A stretch of DNA of 64,000 nucleotides from Adiantum capillus-veneris (lineage: Eukaryota; Streptophyta; Polypodiopsida; Polypodiales; Pteridaceae), in the NCBI GenBank assembly GCA_014529385.2, contig CM043958.1, forward strand, positions 123,552,817 through 123,616,816. The letters are read 5' to 3'. The notes under the pieces are model-generated. The model worked only from the letters and a program-made list of their open reading frames with translations. It made no database searches and was not told the DNA's origin. Below, in pieces: positions 12,401 to 22,513 of the stretch; the first letter of the stretch is position 1; each line of letters opens with the position of its first letter. The position numbers and the translations under genes are program-made.

Positions 12401-13627
12401 ATTCTTCTTGATCCCTGGAACATATAAGACATCTGGCAAGCATAAATCTGAACCATCTGAAATGGTAATCAAAATCTTACCAACGCCTTTGATTGGATAA
12501 GAAGCATTATTTGCACATGTCACCTTCTTTCCTGCTGGAGCTGCATCCAATGAACAAAACAAATCCTTCCTTGAAGTAATATGCCTGGATGCACCACTAT
12601 CAAAGTACCAAATCATTTGTGTCTTGTCAACACTGTAAGCAGAAAAATTTGAACATACTACAAAAGCATAAGAATCCTGCACAAAGTTTGCAGACTCTTC
12701 TTTAGCTGTAGAAGAATCACCAGAAGCTGAAACAACCAAACTTGACTCTTTCTTCTTTTCTTTAGCAATTCGCTTTTTACACTCACTAATGTAGTGACCA
12801 GGTTTCTTGCAGTAGTGACATTTACCTTTCTTCTTGGACTTGTCGGAATCACCTTTAGACTTCTCTGAAGATTGTCCTGCACTAGACTTGGAGTGATGAG
12901 CACTCTCTTTACCCCTGTTTTTGTTCTGTACAACAAGAGCATGATCCATACCATCCACCTGTAAAGACTTGTTCTTACGTGATTGATCCTCCTGCAATAG
13001 CAAAGCCACTAACTCTTCAAAATGAAGAGGGTCAGGATTAGCTCGCAAAGACAGAGTCAAAGAAGTCTGAAAAGTCAAATAAGATGGTGGTAGTGAATTG
13101 AGTGTTTTGGAAACCAAGTCCTTCTCTGGAATCACTTCATCAATGCTAAGCAATTGCTCTTTAAGATCCCTGATTTTTGTAAGATGCTCGACAATATCGT
13201 CACCTTCGTCCATCTGTATTTTGTCAAGTTGTTTCTTCAAAAACTCTATTCTGGCAGCGTTTCTTCCTCCAAACATAGCTTGCAGAGTGTTCCAAGCATC
13301 CTCAGAAGTTCTGCAAGAACTGATATGTGGTGTGATTGTCCTCTTTATGGTTAAGGCAATCACAGCCATAGCTTGTGCATCTTTAGTATCCCATCTCTTT
13401 TGCTCTGGAGTGACTTGTGAGGGTCCTGCACCAAAAGCTGCACCACGACCAGGCGTGGCAGGTGCAATGCTACTTGGACGAACTTCATCTCCAGATACAT
13501 AATCCCACAATCCTTTACCAACCAAAACATTTTTGGCCATAAAAGACCAAAGAGAATAGTTGGTACCATCCAATTTGTCTTCGGATGTAAACGCACCAAA
13601 AATCTCTTTCTCCGTAGATTGAGCCAT
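9446..13627 (-). CDS. Copia Gag-Pol polyprotein, intact
   Basis: One open frame of 1393 codons from the ATG at 13627; the frame is open to a GTG at 13642, but the ATG followed by 'AQSTEKEIFGAF' is the natural start. Residues counted from the ATG: Gag with the 'LDGTNYSLW' signature at about 19-27; CCHC knuckle 'CHYCKKPGHYISEC' at about 270-283; protease 'WYFDSGAS' with Asp about 343; integrase zinc ligands His480, His485, Cys514, Cys517; catalytic D545, D608, E644, spaced D-62-D-35-E; reverse transcriptase with 'YVDDM' at 1072-1076; RNase H with 'SDSDWAG' (D1243), 'CEAEYR' (E1284) and 'FTDSQSA' (D1320). All catalytic residues expected for Copia are present. The protein makes virus-like particles, copies the RNA and integrates it. 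No frameshift signal is needed since Gag and Pol share one frame. Confidence 0.97.
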   Translation of the reverse strand: MAQSTEKEIFGAFTSEDKLDGTNYSLWSFMAKNVLVGKGLWDYVSGDEVRPSSIAPATPGRGAAFGAGPSQVTPEQKRWDTKDAQAMAVIALTIKRTITPHISSCRTSEDAWNTLQAMFGGRNAARIEFLKKQLDKIQMDEGDDIVEHLTKIRDLKEQLLSIDEVIPEKDLVSKTLNSLPPSYLTFQTSLTLSLRANPDPLHFEELVALLLQEDQSRKNKSLQVDGMDHALVVQNKNRGKESAHHSKSSAGQSSEKSKGDSDKSKKKGKCHYCKKPGHYISECKKRIAKEKKKESSLVVSASGDSSTAKEESANFVQDSYAFVVCSNFSAYSVDKTQMIWYFDSGASRHITSRKDLFCSLDAAPAGKKVTCANNASYPIKGVGKILITISDGSDLCLPDVLYVPGIKKNLLSVSSLAKNGLRVIFEDDRCVVRNRENGYSLITTGTLENGLFVLDHYEKQIQVCIAETKTQAMQDAELWHARFGHVSYGSLMTLQRHNMVHDLSLLEMPPRHVCEGCVLGKMHRFAFSQDGSVRATRKLQLVHSDVCGPMRTPSLGNSLYFVTFIDDFSRFCWVYPLKAKSDVFAVFQHYVTMVENETGCKVQTLRTDRGGEYMSGAFKDFLGKKGIKHQCTMPYTPQQNGVAERKNRSLMETARCMLKAKSLPHKLWMEAIACAAHVLNRCPTRALKTITAYEAWYDKKPSVSYLRVFGCLAYAHIPQQLRGKLDDKAIKCIFVGYSSGSKGYRLYNPATNKIFESRDVIFAETTAQPMVAFDVPHMQTHDVFEGLLPSFVENQDSQQVDNLDQSFDQHVTPHDVEEIVREEQEVLREERTLPKWVQKTLQDSKLDAPLPRKTRAGTTFGREQVDLACFSTLCDADEPDSFEQALECVQWKDAMQQEIDSIHKNHTWDLVDLPTGKKPIGTKWVFKVKRKQDGTVDRYKARLVAKGYAQQKGIDYDETFAPTSRASTVRSLVAIAAHHGWKVHQLDIKTAFLNGDLQEEVYVSQPSGFVVKGQEQKVCRLRKALYGLKQAPRAWYEKIHTYLIGQGFQNSPTESTLYVKKRDGVLIMLTLYVDDMLLTGNSADEIEAFKDALRKTFEMSDLGLLHYYLGIQFVQSEDGIYMLQAKYLHKILDKFGMQNCKPISTPVETGSKLSMHDAGEPFDVHTYAAAVGCLIYLAGNTRPDIQFGVSQASRFMHSPGMHHWQAVKRILRYLSGTPNLAMFFPRGDMYGKHSSMQLLGYSDSDWAGDFDTRHSTSGNCFFLGNACISWLSKKQPTVATSTCEAEYRAAFTATVDCVWIRRLLADLCECQQAPTTIFTDSQSAMAVARNPVFHARTKHIEVHYHYVRERLHAGEITLTYCPTQDNIADLFTKALSREKFEAFRKALGLLSYT

Positions 13628-14013
13628 ACTGTAGATGCACACAAGAGAGCAAAAGAACCTCCAAGAGATTCACAAATCTCCTCTCCAATCCAAGCAAAAC
13701 TCTACACAAAATCTCAGCACAAAGCTAAGACAAGCTGCTTCCCAAAAGAACTGTTTACCTGAAGAAAATCTGTCAAAAAGCACACCCTCTTGATCTAAAC
13801 GCCTCCGAAAAGTAACTTCTGCTACGCTGCTCAGAACAAAATTCTGAGGGCTCGAACGGCTTCGAAAGGGGGGTAAAACCCCAGGTCGCCTGCTCAGAAT
13901 ACTCCCGGAACGTCGAGGATGCTCCCACGAACAAATTTTCCGAAAACTGCCTGAAAACTGCGATTGCGCGCGCGGACGCGAAAACGCAAGTAGAGGCTCT
14001 GGAAATCACCTCA
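13628..14013 (-). other. Copia 5' leader
   Basis: About 386 bp between the primer-binding site and the gag-pol ATG. It is untranslated as far as I can see, and likely carries packaging and dimerisation signals by analogy with other LTR elements. The frame read here on the minus strand (13773-14168) crosses the LTR edge and is not a gene. Confidence 0.6.
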
Positions 14014-14024
14014 CTCTGATACCA
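14014..14024 (-). promoter_or_regulatory. Primer-binding site for initiator tRNA-Met
   Basis: The minus strand reads TGGTATCAGAG two bases inside the 5' LTR, matching the 3' end of plant initiator tRNA-Met, the usual Copia primer. Confidence 0.93.
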
Positions 14025-14026
14025 AT

Positions 14027-14307
14027 TGTTGAAGATGATGAAACAGGAAACAGAAGGAAGACAGCAACTCAGAGTAAGAAGAAGATGGAGAAGGAGAAGA
14101 CACAGAGCTTGTGTACGAGATCTCTGTAGTCTCTCTCTCTGTATTGGAATAATAATATGTGTGTACAAATTCAGAGCTACAAAGCTTATCTGAAACCCTA
14201 AGAGATAAGGTGTCCTTTCACACCAGATGTCCAGGGGGAAAAACCCAGTGGGAGAAAAGTGCCCCTGGTGAAGCGCGTATACACACTAACACTACTACAT
14301 GTCTACA
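14027..14307 (-). repeat. Copia 5' LTR
   Basis: 281 bp, one mismatch to the 3' LTR, followed by the target duplication ATCTC. As the 5' LTR it should carry the promoter. Confidence 0.97.
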
Positions 14308-14648
14308 ATCTCTCCATCAAAACAAAGCACTAACCCTATGAGTAATGTTTTCACGTAACCAATTTGTACCGAAAAAACCTCGCCTTCTTGAAGGAGGTAT
14401 GAATGAAAAAGAAAACACCAGCCACTACTAATTCTTTGTACTAAGAGAACTTGTTAAAATATTAAAAAAAAGTAGCTAGTGCATGGTCTAGTAAATGCCG
14501 TACAGAAGTATGGTGGGGAGTTGACACAATTTCTTGCCCCATATTCCATTTTCTACTACATAGTCATGGTAATCAAGAACAAGGTAATGAACCCGAATTT
14601 CTCTGCGACACTTTGGTATTCAAGTCCTTGACACGGTCATGTAACTTT
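14308..14648. other. Non-coding flank of the Copia insertion
   Basis: About 340 bp of plain sequence between the target duplication and a PPR scrap. No gene, RNA or repeat unit is recognised. Confidence 0.4.
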
Positions 14649-14905
14649 CTATCTTGTAGTTTTGTATTCAAATCCTTGCCCATAGCTACGCTTAGCATAA
14701 CCTGCAATCAATGTGCTCCAAGAGACTACATTTTGGATAGGCAGTTGGCTAAGAGCTTTGTGTGCTTTTTCAAGGGTACCAAAGTCGGCATTCATATCGA
14801 ACAAAGCATTGCCAAGCACAACATGTTTCCCCAACAATCCCAGCCATGGAAACAAGCTTAACCCATACCTCTCGCTGCAGTCTTTGAGTTCATGATCGTC
14901 TTCGA
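14649..14905 (-). pseudogene. PPR gene fragment
   Basis: The minus strand reads a continuous PPR unit including 'GLLGKHVVLGNALFDMNA', 'GTLEKAHKALSQLPIQNVV' and 'SWSTLIAGYAK' within the frame 14649-14948. It lines up with the repeat wording of the decayed array at 1926-4110 ('GLLQK-VLLGNALVDTYAKCG') but lies on the opposite strand. Only about one PLS-type unit is present, with no start, no further repeats and no C-terminal domain. It is a dispersed fragment and not a gene. Confidence 0.75.
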
Positions 14906-16461
14906 CGCCATCATACACAAGCTTCTGGGAGGAGGGACAAGTACTCACTCTAAAGCTTCCAATCCATCGTCGCCCTTCTCAGTGCCAAAAAGCCTATGTG
15001 TAAGCTGCTATTCTTTGACAATATTGCATGCAGCGCGAGAGCGTGAAGTCATTATTAAAAGCAATCGTGAGATTCTTGGCCGTACGATTTGACAATGACT
15101 TGGATCATGCCAAGCGGCCACGTCCCGATAAGGCCTGAATGCCAAAATTTGTTTTGGGCCAAACAAGTAAACACAAGTGTGACTTACCGACCAAAAGTGG
15201 GGTGGGTTACCAAGAAAAAAAAGGCCAGTTTTGCCACCACAACACTACCAAGCAATGGTTTGTCCTAGTGATCTCGGTTCACTGGCGCTTGCTTTTGCCT
15301 GGGGTGGGAGGCCCAAGACAGCTGCTCATCATCTGCTACTTCCATTTGGCATCGCTGCCATGCCAACTTATCTTATGGCGATAATCTTCATGATTCGGTG
15401 AGGCATGGATAACCATGCGTTGGATTCCTCAATGATATGTCGCAGTAGCCTTTTGCCTATATGCAGGGCGTATCCTTATTTGCTTCCACCTTGCGCCCCA
15501 CCAGCCCCAAGGAGTTGGACATCCCAGATTCATTGGGCTTGTGGCATCTCAAATGATTCTACTCTCCCTCATTCAAAAGCTCACCAGACTCCTGTCTCAC
15601 TGCATTTGAGAGAGGTGGTGCCTAGGGCTGATGCCGTCAGACGGAGAACACGACCGAGGCATCTCATGGTGGTGCAGAATTGGGATTACCGCTACCGACT
15701 CGAGGGAGTTACAATGAGGATATCGAGCTATCTGGAGGTGTCGGTACTTCTTCATCAGGACCAAGGTCGCACACCAGTGGAGCGGCAATTTCAGCGGTCG
15801 AAGGAGCACCCTAAAGAACAATGGTATTTACCAACTTCATCCTCGAAGTTGGTGGCTGTCTTATATCTCAGTAATTGAACTGGAAACTACTCGCAAAGCC
15901 ACAACAAAACTTTGTCTCGAATGGATGGATGCTGTGGCACAAAATCAGCAGCCCTTGTGCTTGACCCACACCGTCGATGATGGAGCAGCAGAAGCCCCTG
16001 ACCTGATTTCATTAGCCGCTACCCACCAATGTGAAACAGCAACTCACTCACCCGCTCTTCTGAGTATCTGGAAAAAGCAGCATCAATATGCATGCCTTCC
16101 ACCATGGACCATGGTGGCTCTTGGTGGGTGGGATGTCGAGTATTGGGGTCCTGAGAGAAGTCCCAATGCCCCTCCCTCCATCAAGCAGGACTCTTTGTAT
16201 GCACCGAAAACCTGCCCTTCCCTTCTTGCGGCCTGTCCTCTGTGGTTTCTTGTCTGTATGTAGCACAGATCCAAAGCTCTTGGGTGTTGAAAGAAACCCC
16301 TTGAGGCACAGGGCGAAGGGTCATGTCTGTAATTACAAACTGGCTGCGGGAGAAGGCGACTGGTGCTTTGAAGACCCACACGAGCCATGCGTGAAAGATG
16401 GAAAGGACAAAACAGGATCATCACACCTGAGCGGCCTTCCAGAGGCAGAGGCAGGAAACGG
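14906..16461. other. Region without recognisable protein gene
   Basis: About 1.5 kb. An open frame at 15405-15878 (157 codons, +) and overlapping frames at 15925-16522 have no recognised domain and overlap each other on both strands. The piece at about 15780-15920 recurs at 34610-34830 and is listed as a dispersed repeat. Confidence 0.4.
15780..15920 (+). repeat. Dispersed repeat, copy 1
   Basis: Shares ordered blocks with 34610-34830: 'TCGAAGGAG', 'CAATGGTATTTACCAA', 'GGCTGTCTTATATCTCA', 'CGCAA' and 'AAAGCCACAACAAAACTT'. The second copy is longer because of internal insertions. Family unknown. Confidence 0.75.
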
Positions 16462-16469
16462 AAAAAAAA
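16462..16469 (-). terminator. Pol III T-run terminator of U6
   Basis: Eight T residues on the minus strand overlap and follow the U6 3' end, as expected for RNA polymerase III termination. Confidence 0.9.
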
Positions 16470-16515
16470 TTTGGACCATTTCTCGATTTGTGCGTGTCAT
16501 CCTTGCGCAGGGGCC

Positions 16516-16547
<32 letters not shown>

Positions 16548-16567
16548 TCAGATGTCCCCGAAGGGAC
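16466..16567 (-). ncRNA. U6: U6 spliceosomal snRNA
   Basis: The minus strand from 16567 reads GTCCCTTCGGGGACATC (5' stem-loop), then the segment with the invariant ACAGAGA box and the AGC triad (GAGAAGATTAGCATGG), then the conserved GCAAGGATGACACGCA and AAATCGAGAAATGGTCC, ending in AAATTTT: 102 nt in all. Against the plant U6 I know there is one difference, CTGATAAAA for CCGATAAAA just after the 5' stem. U6 pairs with the 5' splice site and U2 in the spliceosome and is transcribed by Pol III. Promoter elements and terminator sit where plant U6 genes have them, so this may be a working copy and not a dispersed pseudogene; expression cannot be judged from sequence. Confidence 0.96.
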
Positions 16568-16590
16568 GAAAGCAACAACGTGCCTTCTTT

Positions 16591-16636
16591 GAGATACAAA
16601 GCCTGTAAACCTACATTTGCCTGCCCATGTGGGGCT
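16591..16636 (-). promoter_or_regulatory. U6 promoter: upstream sequence element and TATA-like box
   Basis: On the minus strand AGCCCCACATGGGC (16636-16623) resembles the plant upstream sequence element RTCCCACATCG, centred about 60 bp before the U6 start. A weak TATA-like TTTGTATCTC lies at 16600-16591 (-33 to -24). About 25 bp separate them, the spacing that in plants directs Pol III rather than Pol II. The TATA box is poor, which may lower activity. Confidence 0.75.
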
Positions 16637-16929
16637 GTTCTTTCTCCACGTGGCGGACGCACACTTTCCATCAAAGCCGTGAGCAACGCGCCTGGGCTTG
16701 CCCTTTAAGCTCACCGGAGACGGAGAGCTTCCTAGGAAAAGCTATGACAGCCCCATCAAAGTTCTAACATGCTACTTATTGGACTTCATCAAGCAACCAT
16801 CCCCTTGGGACTCAAATGAGCTCTCTCTCCGACTAAGATGCCCCCGTGTGGGTCGACCCTTAGAGGCGAAGTGGTTTCTCTCCTGAATCACCAAGGCTAT
16901 GTGCCGAGTAGTTGTATGTATAGCCAAGG

Positions 16930-18095
16930 TGAAGCACGGCATGTGAGAGGACTTGAAGGCAAAACAAAACATGTGACTCCCTCAATGATTTTCGTGTACA
17001 TACCAGTGACCAGAAAGCAAATAGAGAAGCAAACATGCTCATTTAAACCCAGCCTAAGGAAAAAAAATTTAACACTGGATTGGTAATGGGACACTCTTAT
17101 TTCCTCTTAACCAAGCAGCTTACCTAGAATCATTCAAAGAATTCAAATTGAGTTTTGAAGTGTTTTGCATCCACGAAGTTCTCTTATGAGCATGGTCACC
17201 ATGAAACGCATTTCGGCGCGCCTATCATTAGACTTAAACTTTTCGTGGTGAAACACCAGGTTACAAGGGTGGAATGTTTTGGCCCTAAAACGTTTCGCGC
17301 TAACACCAATTATGAGCATACGAAAACTTGGCATTTTTTGGGCTATAAATTCCACATTTGACTTTGTGCTTGTTGGCAATGGGTTTTCAAGCTAGCTGTA
17401 TCAAAAAAATGTGTGCCATTTTTGTCAAATTTTTCATAGTATTAGCAAACGACCATCCTAAAACTCGTCTTAGTTAGGGTTATAGTGCTAAATAGCTTTG
17501 AATAGTAGTCTCTGACATGTTTGCATGCTTCTAAGGATCACGGAATGTTTCTATTTCAAGTTATGTCCTTTCTATAAAAACATTCATGTGCAAATTTGTT
17601 GACAAATTTTGCAATTTGATTATTTTTTTTAGCATCTTAGATGCAGTATAAACACAATTTTAATTGTGCATATGGATTCCACATCATATAAACATGTTTC
17701 CTTGAGTTCAATTGAAGCACTTAATACCCCGTAGAGGGAATGATGCAAGGTTGGGGTTACATGCCGGTTTTACTAGGATCAAGATCATTTTGAGACACTC
17801 TTATATTTAGTTCAATGTTGTCCATTTGATAAGGGAAACATAGTAAATGTGTAGGTCACAAAAATTTCATTGAGATTGTTTTATGTGAGCATGTGTTGAC
17901 AAATCTTCAAGAGATGATAAAGGCCCACATTATGGAAGCCAGGTTTTCATACAAGCAGTTTGAGTATCTTATAATTGTGTCTACCATTAGCATAATATGG
18001 AATGTTTTGAACAATTTCACATGTAAAGATGCTTTTATGTCATGTTAGGTTACCAAACTACTGTTAAAAGATAAAACACTCAAGAGACATGGTCT
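16930..18095 (+). repeat. Dispersed repeat A, copy 1, left part
   Basis: Aligns base by base with 27903-28443, starting at 'GCATGTGAGAGGACT' and including 'AACACTGGATTGGTAATGGG' and 'GAAACACCAGGTTACAAGGG'. Relative to this copy the other lacks about 580 bp (roughly 17465-18045). The right part of copy 1 continues at 23542, after the LTR element inserted at 18096. No coding potential; family unknown. Confidence 0.9.
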
Positions 18096-18257
18096 TGTCA
18101 AAGGTGGCAGCGAAAGATGCAACGAGGACAAGACCTGGCTCATGATCGGGTGGATACCTCCACTCCCATCTAGAACACCTGCAATGCCAAACACATGAAC
18201 TAGGCACACCTGTGGAGAAGAGAGATCACATAAGTAGAATAAGATAGGACATCTGAG

Positions 18258-18302
<45 letters not shown>

Positions 18303-19144
18303 GCAAAGCTCTCCATGCTAATAACAATCTACTCTAACAAGTGACCAAGGGTGGTCTGACATAGAACTGACATGCCAATGGATAGATCTGAGGACACACG
18401 CAACTGTGACTGCTACTAACACTTCCAATTGCTCCTGCACACGAGACCACTGATACAGCCTCGACATGTGCATCACCTCCAACATTCTCTGAGAGCATAT
18501 ATCTAGATGGGGATATAGATCTCGATCGAGGAAATTGGCTACTGCATGGGCACAAAGCCCGTGAAGGGCTACCCTAAAGTGGTATTGCACCATTGAGATG
18601 AACTCCGAGCACCGCTCCTATTGCCCAAGGAAAATATTGGGCTGCTCCTCCTTTGCTGACTGTTGGCTGCACCAAAAACACCGGTGAGGGTGTTGCCCAA
18701 AAACGTTTGGCTGTCCCTCCTCTATCCGCTGGCTGCCTGGCCTCAAAGGGCTGCCCCCTTGGGTGCCCAATGGAGGGCACCCCTGACTGGCACTAATCTG
18801 CAATGTGTAGAAGTAAACGCCCCCTAGCTGCCTATATAGGGCTTATAGGAGCCTGCCCGACCCACTCCTCTAGCCCCACGACCATAATAAATGGCGGAAA
18901 ATAGGGGAAGGGTGGAAAGTGGCACCATATGTCCATAGGCTCAAGGGGGGAAAATACCTAGGGCACTAGGAGCATGCAAGGACATGGAACTGAGCCAAAA
19001 CCCGAGCTAAACATGGCTAGACATGACCTCATATGAGAGAAAAACCTCACACTGGCCAAGCTCAGCCACAAAACAACCCTCACTCCCTAATCTGCTCCTG
19101 GGAGATACTGGAGCTACCACCGGACGGGAATATGAACTCTAACA
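18096..19144 (-). repeat. 3' LTR of the decayed element
   Basis: Starts TGTCAAAGGTGGCAGC and ends GAACTCTAACA on the plus strand. Contains a (GA)19 run at 18261-18298 and, on the minus strand, a TATA-like CTATATAGG near 18830. Differs from the other LTR by many substitutions and a short internal length difference near 18690-18740. Confidence 0.9.
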
Positions 19145-19648
19145 CCCCCTCTCAGATGCTGGACGAGAAACGGATCCAAGGAGCTGGAGTGAGCAATCTA
19201 AAACTGTAAAGAGAGGGTTTTGTGGATGAGGATATCTGCTACAAACTCTACCGTGGGAAAGTATCCTGCAGCAAATGTGATCCAACTGCTACCCTCAAAA
19301 GACGCCTGTGAAGTATAATGTTGTCGGCTGAAAGTAAAGCCAGGTCTATCAAGAATCTCCTCAAAGCGAACCGACTCACAAGTCGCACAACCATCATCTG
19401 CAAAAGGTACTGCTGCTGACCGTTCCAAGAGTATGTATACGAACTAAGGGTAAAATGCATAAAAAACTGGTATCCGGATCATTTTCCAACTCTAAAGTAC
19501 TCCACCCTCAAGAAAAGAGTCAAAAATCTGCACCGCCCGTCATATACCATATGCCAAAAATTACTCCAAGATGCAACGAAAGTCCAAGGAAAGGGAACAA
19601 TCCGAGACTATTATGGAACTATATGTCTGATGAGATGAGGAACCAAAG

Positions 19649-19732
19649 AGTTGCACCAACCACCATATAGAATGATGATCTGCAAACTAGAGTTGCACCA
19701 ACCACCATATAGAATGATGATCATCAGAACTG
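19649..19732. repeat. Two-copy 42-bp tandem repeat
   Basis: The unit beginning AGTTGCACCAACCACCATAT is present twice back to back with a 42-bp period inside the element interior. Confidence 0.9.
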
Positions 19733-22501
19733 AGAGTGATATTGTAACTATCTGTTTGGAACACCACACGAGAGAATATCACCCCATTTTCAGAGTGAAT
19801 CGGAAACAAACATCCAACAGAATGGAAACACACATCAATACTGAGACTGCAGCTAACACGGCAAGATCAAAGGAAGATCGTGCTCCCAAGCTTTGCAAGA
19901 GAAGAACAAGGTGTTGTAGAAAGCAACCAAATAGACTGTCAATCCTATCTGTTGCACATGGAACCACTAGAATTGAAAAGAATTAGTCCACAGAAACTGA
20001 CTCCCAAGATGGCTCCATATGCCCCTCGGAAGGAAGAACACTCAAACTATGGATAATTGTCATAACTCTCCAACAGTCTCTTCATGTGTAACTGGATCAC
20101 CAAGGATAGGTGAATCCAAAAGGAAAAATGATATTGATATCGATATACCTGTGGAACCTAGAACCAAATCTGGGAGAAGCAAGAAGATTGTCTCCCCTCT
20201 TTGAAGAATGCCATGGGTAATTGTAATTGGTTCCTAGTCCGAGAGAGACCACTATTCACCTATACAAAAGGTAACATGCCGGTCTAAGGATAAGGGAAGA
20301 CGAGGCATAGGAACTACTGCTCGGGTGCACTGTGAAGAGAAACCGTCACACCACAAATCCGAAAGACGAGGCAACCACCAAAATGGCTAAGGGAAAACAT
20401 CCACCAAGATAATAACAGCAATGTGGGCTCAAGCATACCATCCAAAACTGCAAGAAATGGGCAAGGGAAACCTAGGACTGAAAGACACCTTGTGTGGTAC
20501 TCCGTTGAATGGAGCATCGGTAGTCGACTGAAGATAATAACCTAGAATCCCCCTCTGAAAGAGAAGTATCCTCAAAAATACGCTCTGAGGTAGCAAGTGG
20601 CTGAACCCACGTTGGAATAGAGAAAATATTGACACTGAAAGCTCAAGAGCTAAACCTGAGAACTCCCCCAAAGATAGGAAGTCCCCCTCCCGCTCAATCC
20701 TAGGAAAAGAGAATAAGTACCACCAGAAAGAAATCTGAGACAACATGGAGTAGAACTTTTTTTCCTCTGAAAATGAATAGCAAATCCTGAATCTCATGAA
20801 ACTTGAGACTCACAGAGAATCATACCATCAGTAAACTTGGATTGTGAAGAATAGGAAGACCTGAAAGGTCGTCACCTGAGGATCATGTTTGCCAAAGAAG
20901 CTGTCGGGGTCCAAAAAGACCTAGCTACTCATGAAAACGACCCTGAGATCAAACCAAATGCCCGCCATATCTATGCATCTGCCAAGATCAAACCGATTGG
21001 TACAATACAATACAATATGCCAAACTGCATACAGACTCGGAATAGCACATATACTGCCACCACTGTTGTAACTTGCTTCCTTGAAATCTTCATCAGAAAA
21101 CTCTCCTTTGTACTTGTGCTGAAAAGAACATACCCACAACTGAATTGTGCAATCAACATCCGATACACAACATAAATCGAATACTCAAACGGAGAGTGAA
21201 GGAACCGGCTCGGGAACTAGGCTGTGAAGAACGCTAGGGCTGATTTGTAACATGCCAGAAAACTGGGCACAAAATTGCAAGGGAAGAACCTGCTATCTGC
21301 ACAGCTGAAGAAGGGCTTCCCCCAAGGTTGGAGCTGTCCAAAGGGATGTATGGAAGAAGCATCCAAATGTTCTTGACTGCGAGAGTAGGAACTAGATGTC
21401 CCCACTAGTTGTCGACACCCTGTGCAAACCTGTCTTCCAAAGGACCTCGAAAAATCTGCCATCGATCATCAAGAAAAACTTCCCATAAAGGGTTGTAAAC
21501 TTGTCCCAAACCTAGTGTAGGTTAGCTGATAAGGATCTAAATTATCCCACAACTGATACTGACAAGCTCACAAGAGGACAAGGAAATGAACAAATCTAAA
21601 GGGCCACACTACTACTGGGGAAAGGAGAAAACATGGAGAAAGGAAAGGCCCATACTCCAACATAACCTCCTTGTACTATTTTCATTGTTGGCTAAGGGTA
21701 TAACACCACATGCTCCACTTCTACACCTCATACAAGGGAAGTCAAATGATCAAAGAAGAAGTGGTTATGGAGGTAGAAGTCAAAGCCAACTCCAACACAT
21801 GCACGCGAACATGTACCTGGACTGCTGCATACCGGATAAACAAGAGTCTATTGAAGCTGGAATTGGAACTTCCATCCATAGCTGGAAAATAAATAACCAT
21901 GGAACATCCCCTGCTTCAGGTCAGGAGGAAATTCCCCTCTGTCATCCATAATCCACAATCTGGAACAAAAGTGCAACTGAATCATCAACCTGCTACCCAA
22001 GTGATAGGAAGCTCCATCGACAGTTACAAGAAAGACGTGCATTTGTAAAAGGCAAAGCAAATCCGCCAATCCATCTTCTCGAAGAAAACACAAGGATAGA
22101 AATATCCTCCAAAAGGGATGAAGAAGATCATACTGTTGTCCAAACACTTCTCTCTAAAGAAGAAGCCAAAAATGAGTAGCTCCCCCTCTGGATCCAACAA
22201 CCCATGCTTGCTCTCCTTGCTAGAAAGCACGGTAACATGACTCCATTTGGGATAACTAAGGCAATCTAGCACTGCTACACATCCTGGAGTCTTTATCGAG
22301 TTCCCCTCGGTGAAGAGAGGTTGGGATAATCAAGGGTAAAGGGGAGGAATTCGTAGACGAATATCCAAGGCCCCACCATACCCAAAGCTGCCCCAAACTT
22401 GGAGACAAAAAAATAATAGCAAGTTTCTTCTCTCTTAATCATGTCCAAGACCACACCGGATCAACCATATCTGAGCACTTAGGTGGTCATAACACCATAG
22501 A

Positions 22502-22513
22502 GCTCTGATACCA
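22502..22513 (-). promoter_or_regulatory. Primer-binding site for tRNA-Met
   Basis: The minus strand reads TGGTATCAGAGC directly at the edge of the 5' LTR. Confidence 0.9.

Larger units (their letters stand above)
9118..14307 (-). mobile_element. Complete young Ty1/Copia retrotransposon
   Basis: A full-length element of 5190 bp reading on the minus strand. Two 281-bp LTRs differ at one base (C at 9261 versus T at 14170). In element orientation each LTR runs TGTAGAC...TCAACA. A perfect 5-bp target duplication, ATCTC, flanks it (9113-9117 and 14308-14312). A primer-binding site, a polypurine tract and a single open gag-pol frame are all present. With about 99.6% LTR identity and no stop or frameshift in the polyprotein, the insertion is recent and the element may be autonomous. 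The order protease - integrase - reverse transcriptase - RNase H is that of Ty1/Copia. Confidence 0.97.

Noticed and set aside
15405-16522. Overlapping open frames of 112-157 codons
   Set aside because: They overlap on both strands, lack any family signature and include a piece of a dispersed repeat.
19627-19690. CTGATGAG motif, considered as a hammerhead ribozyme core (retrozyme)
   Set aside because: No matching CGAAA core half or stem arrangement could be found nearby.
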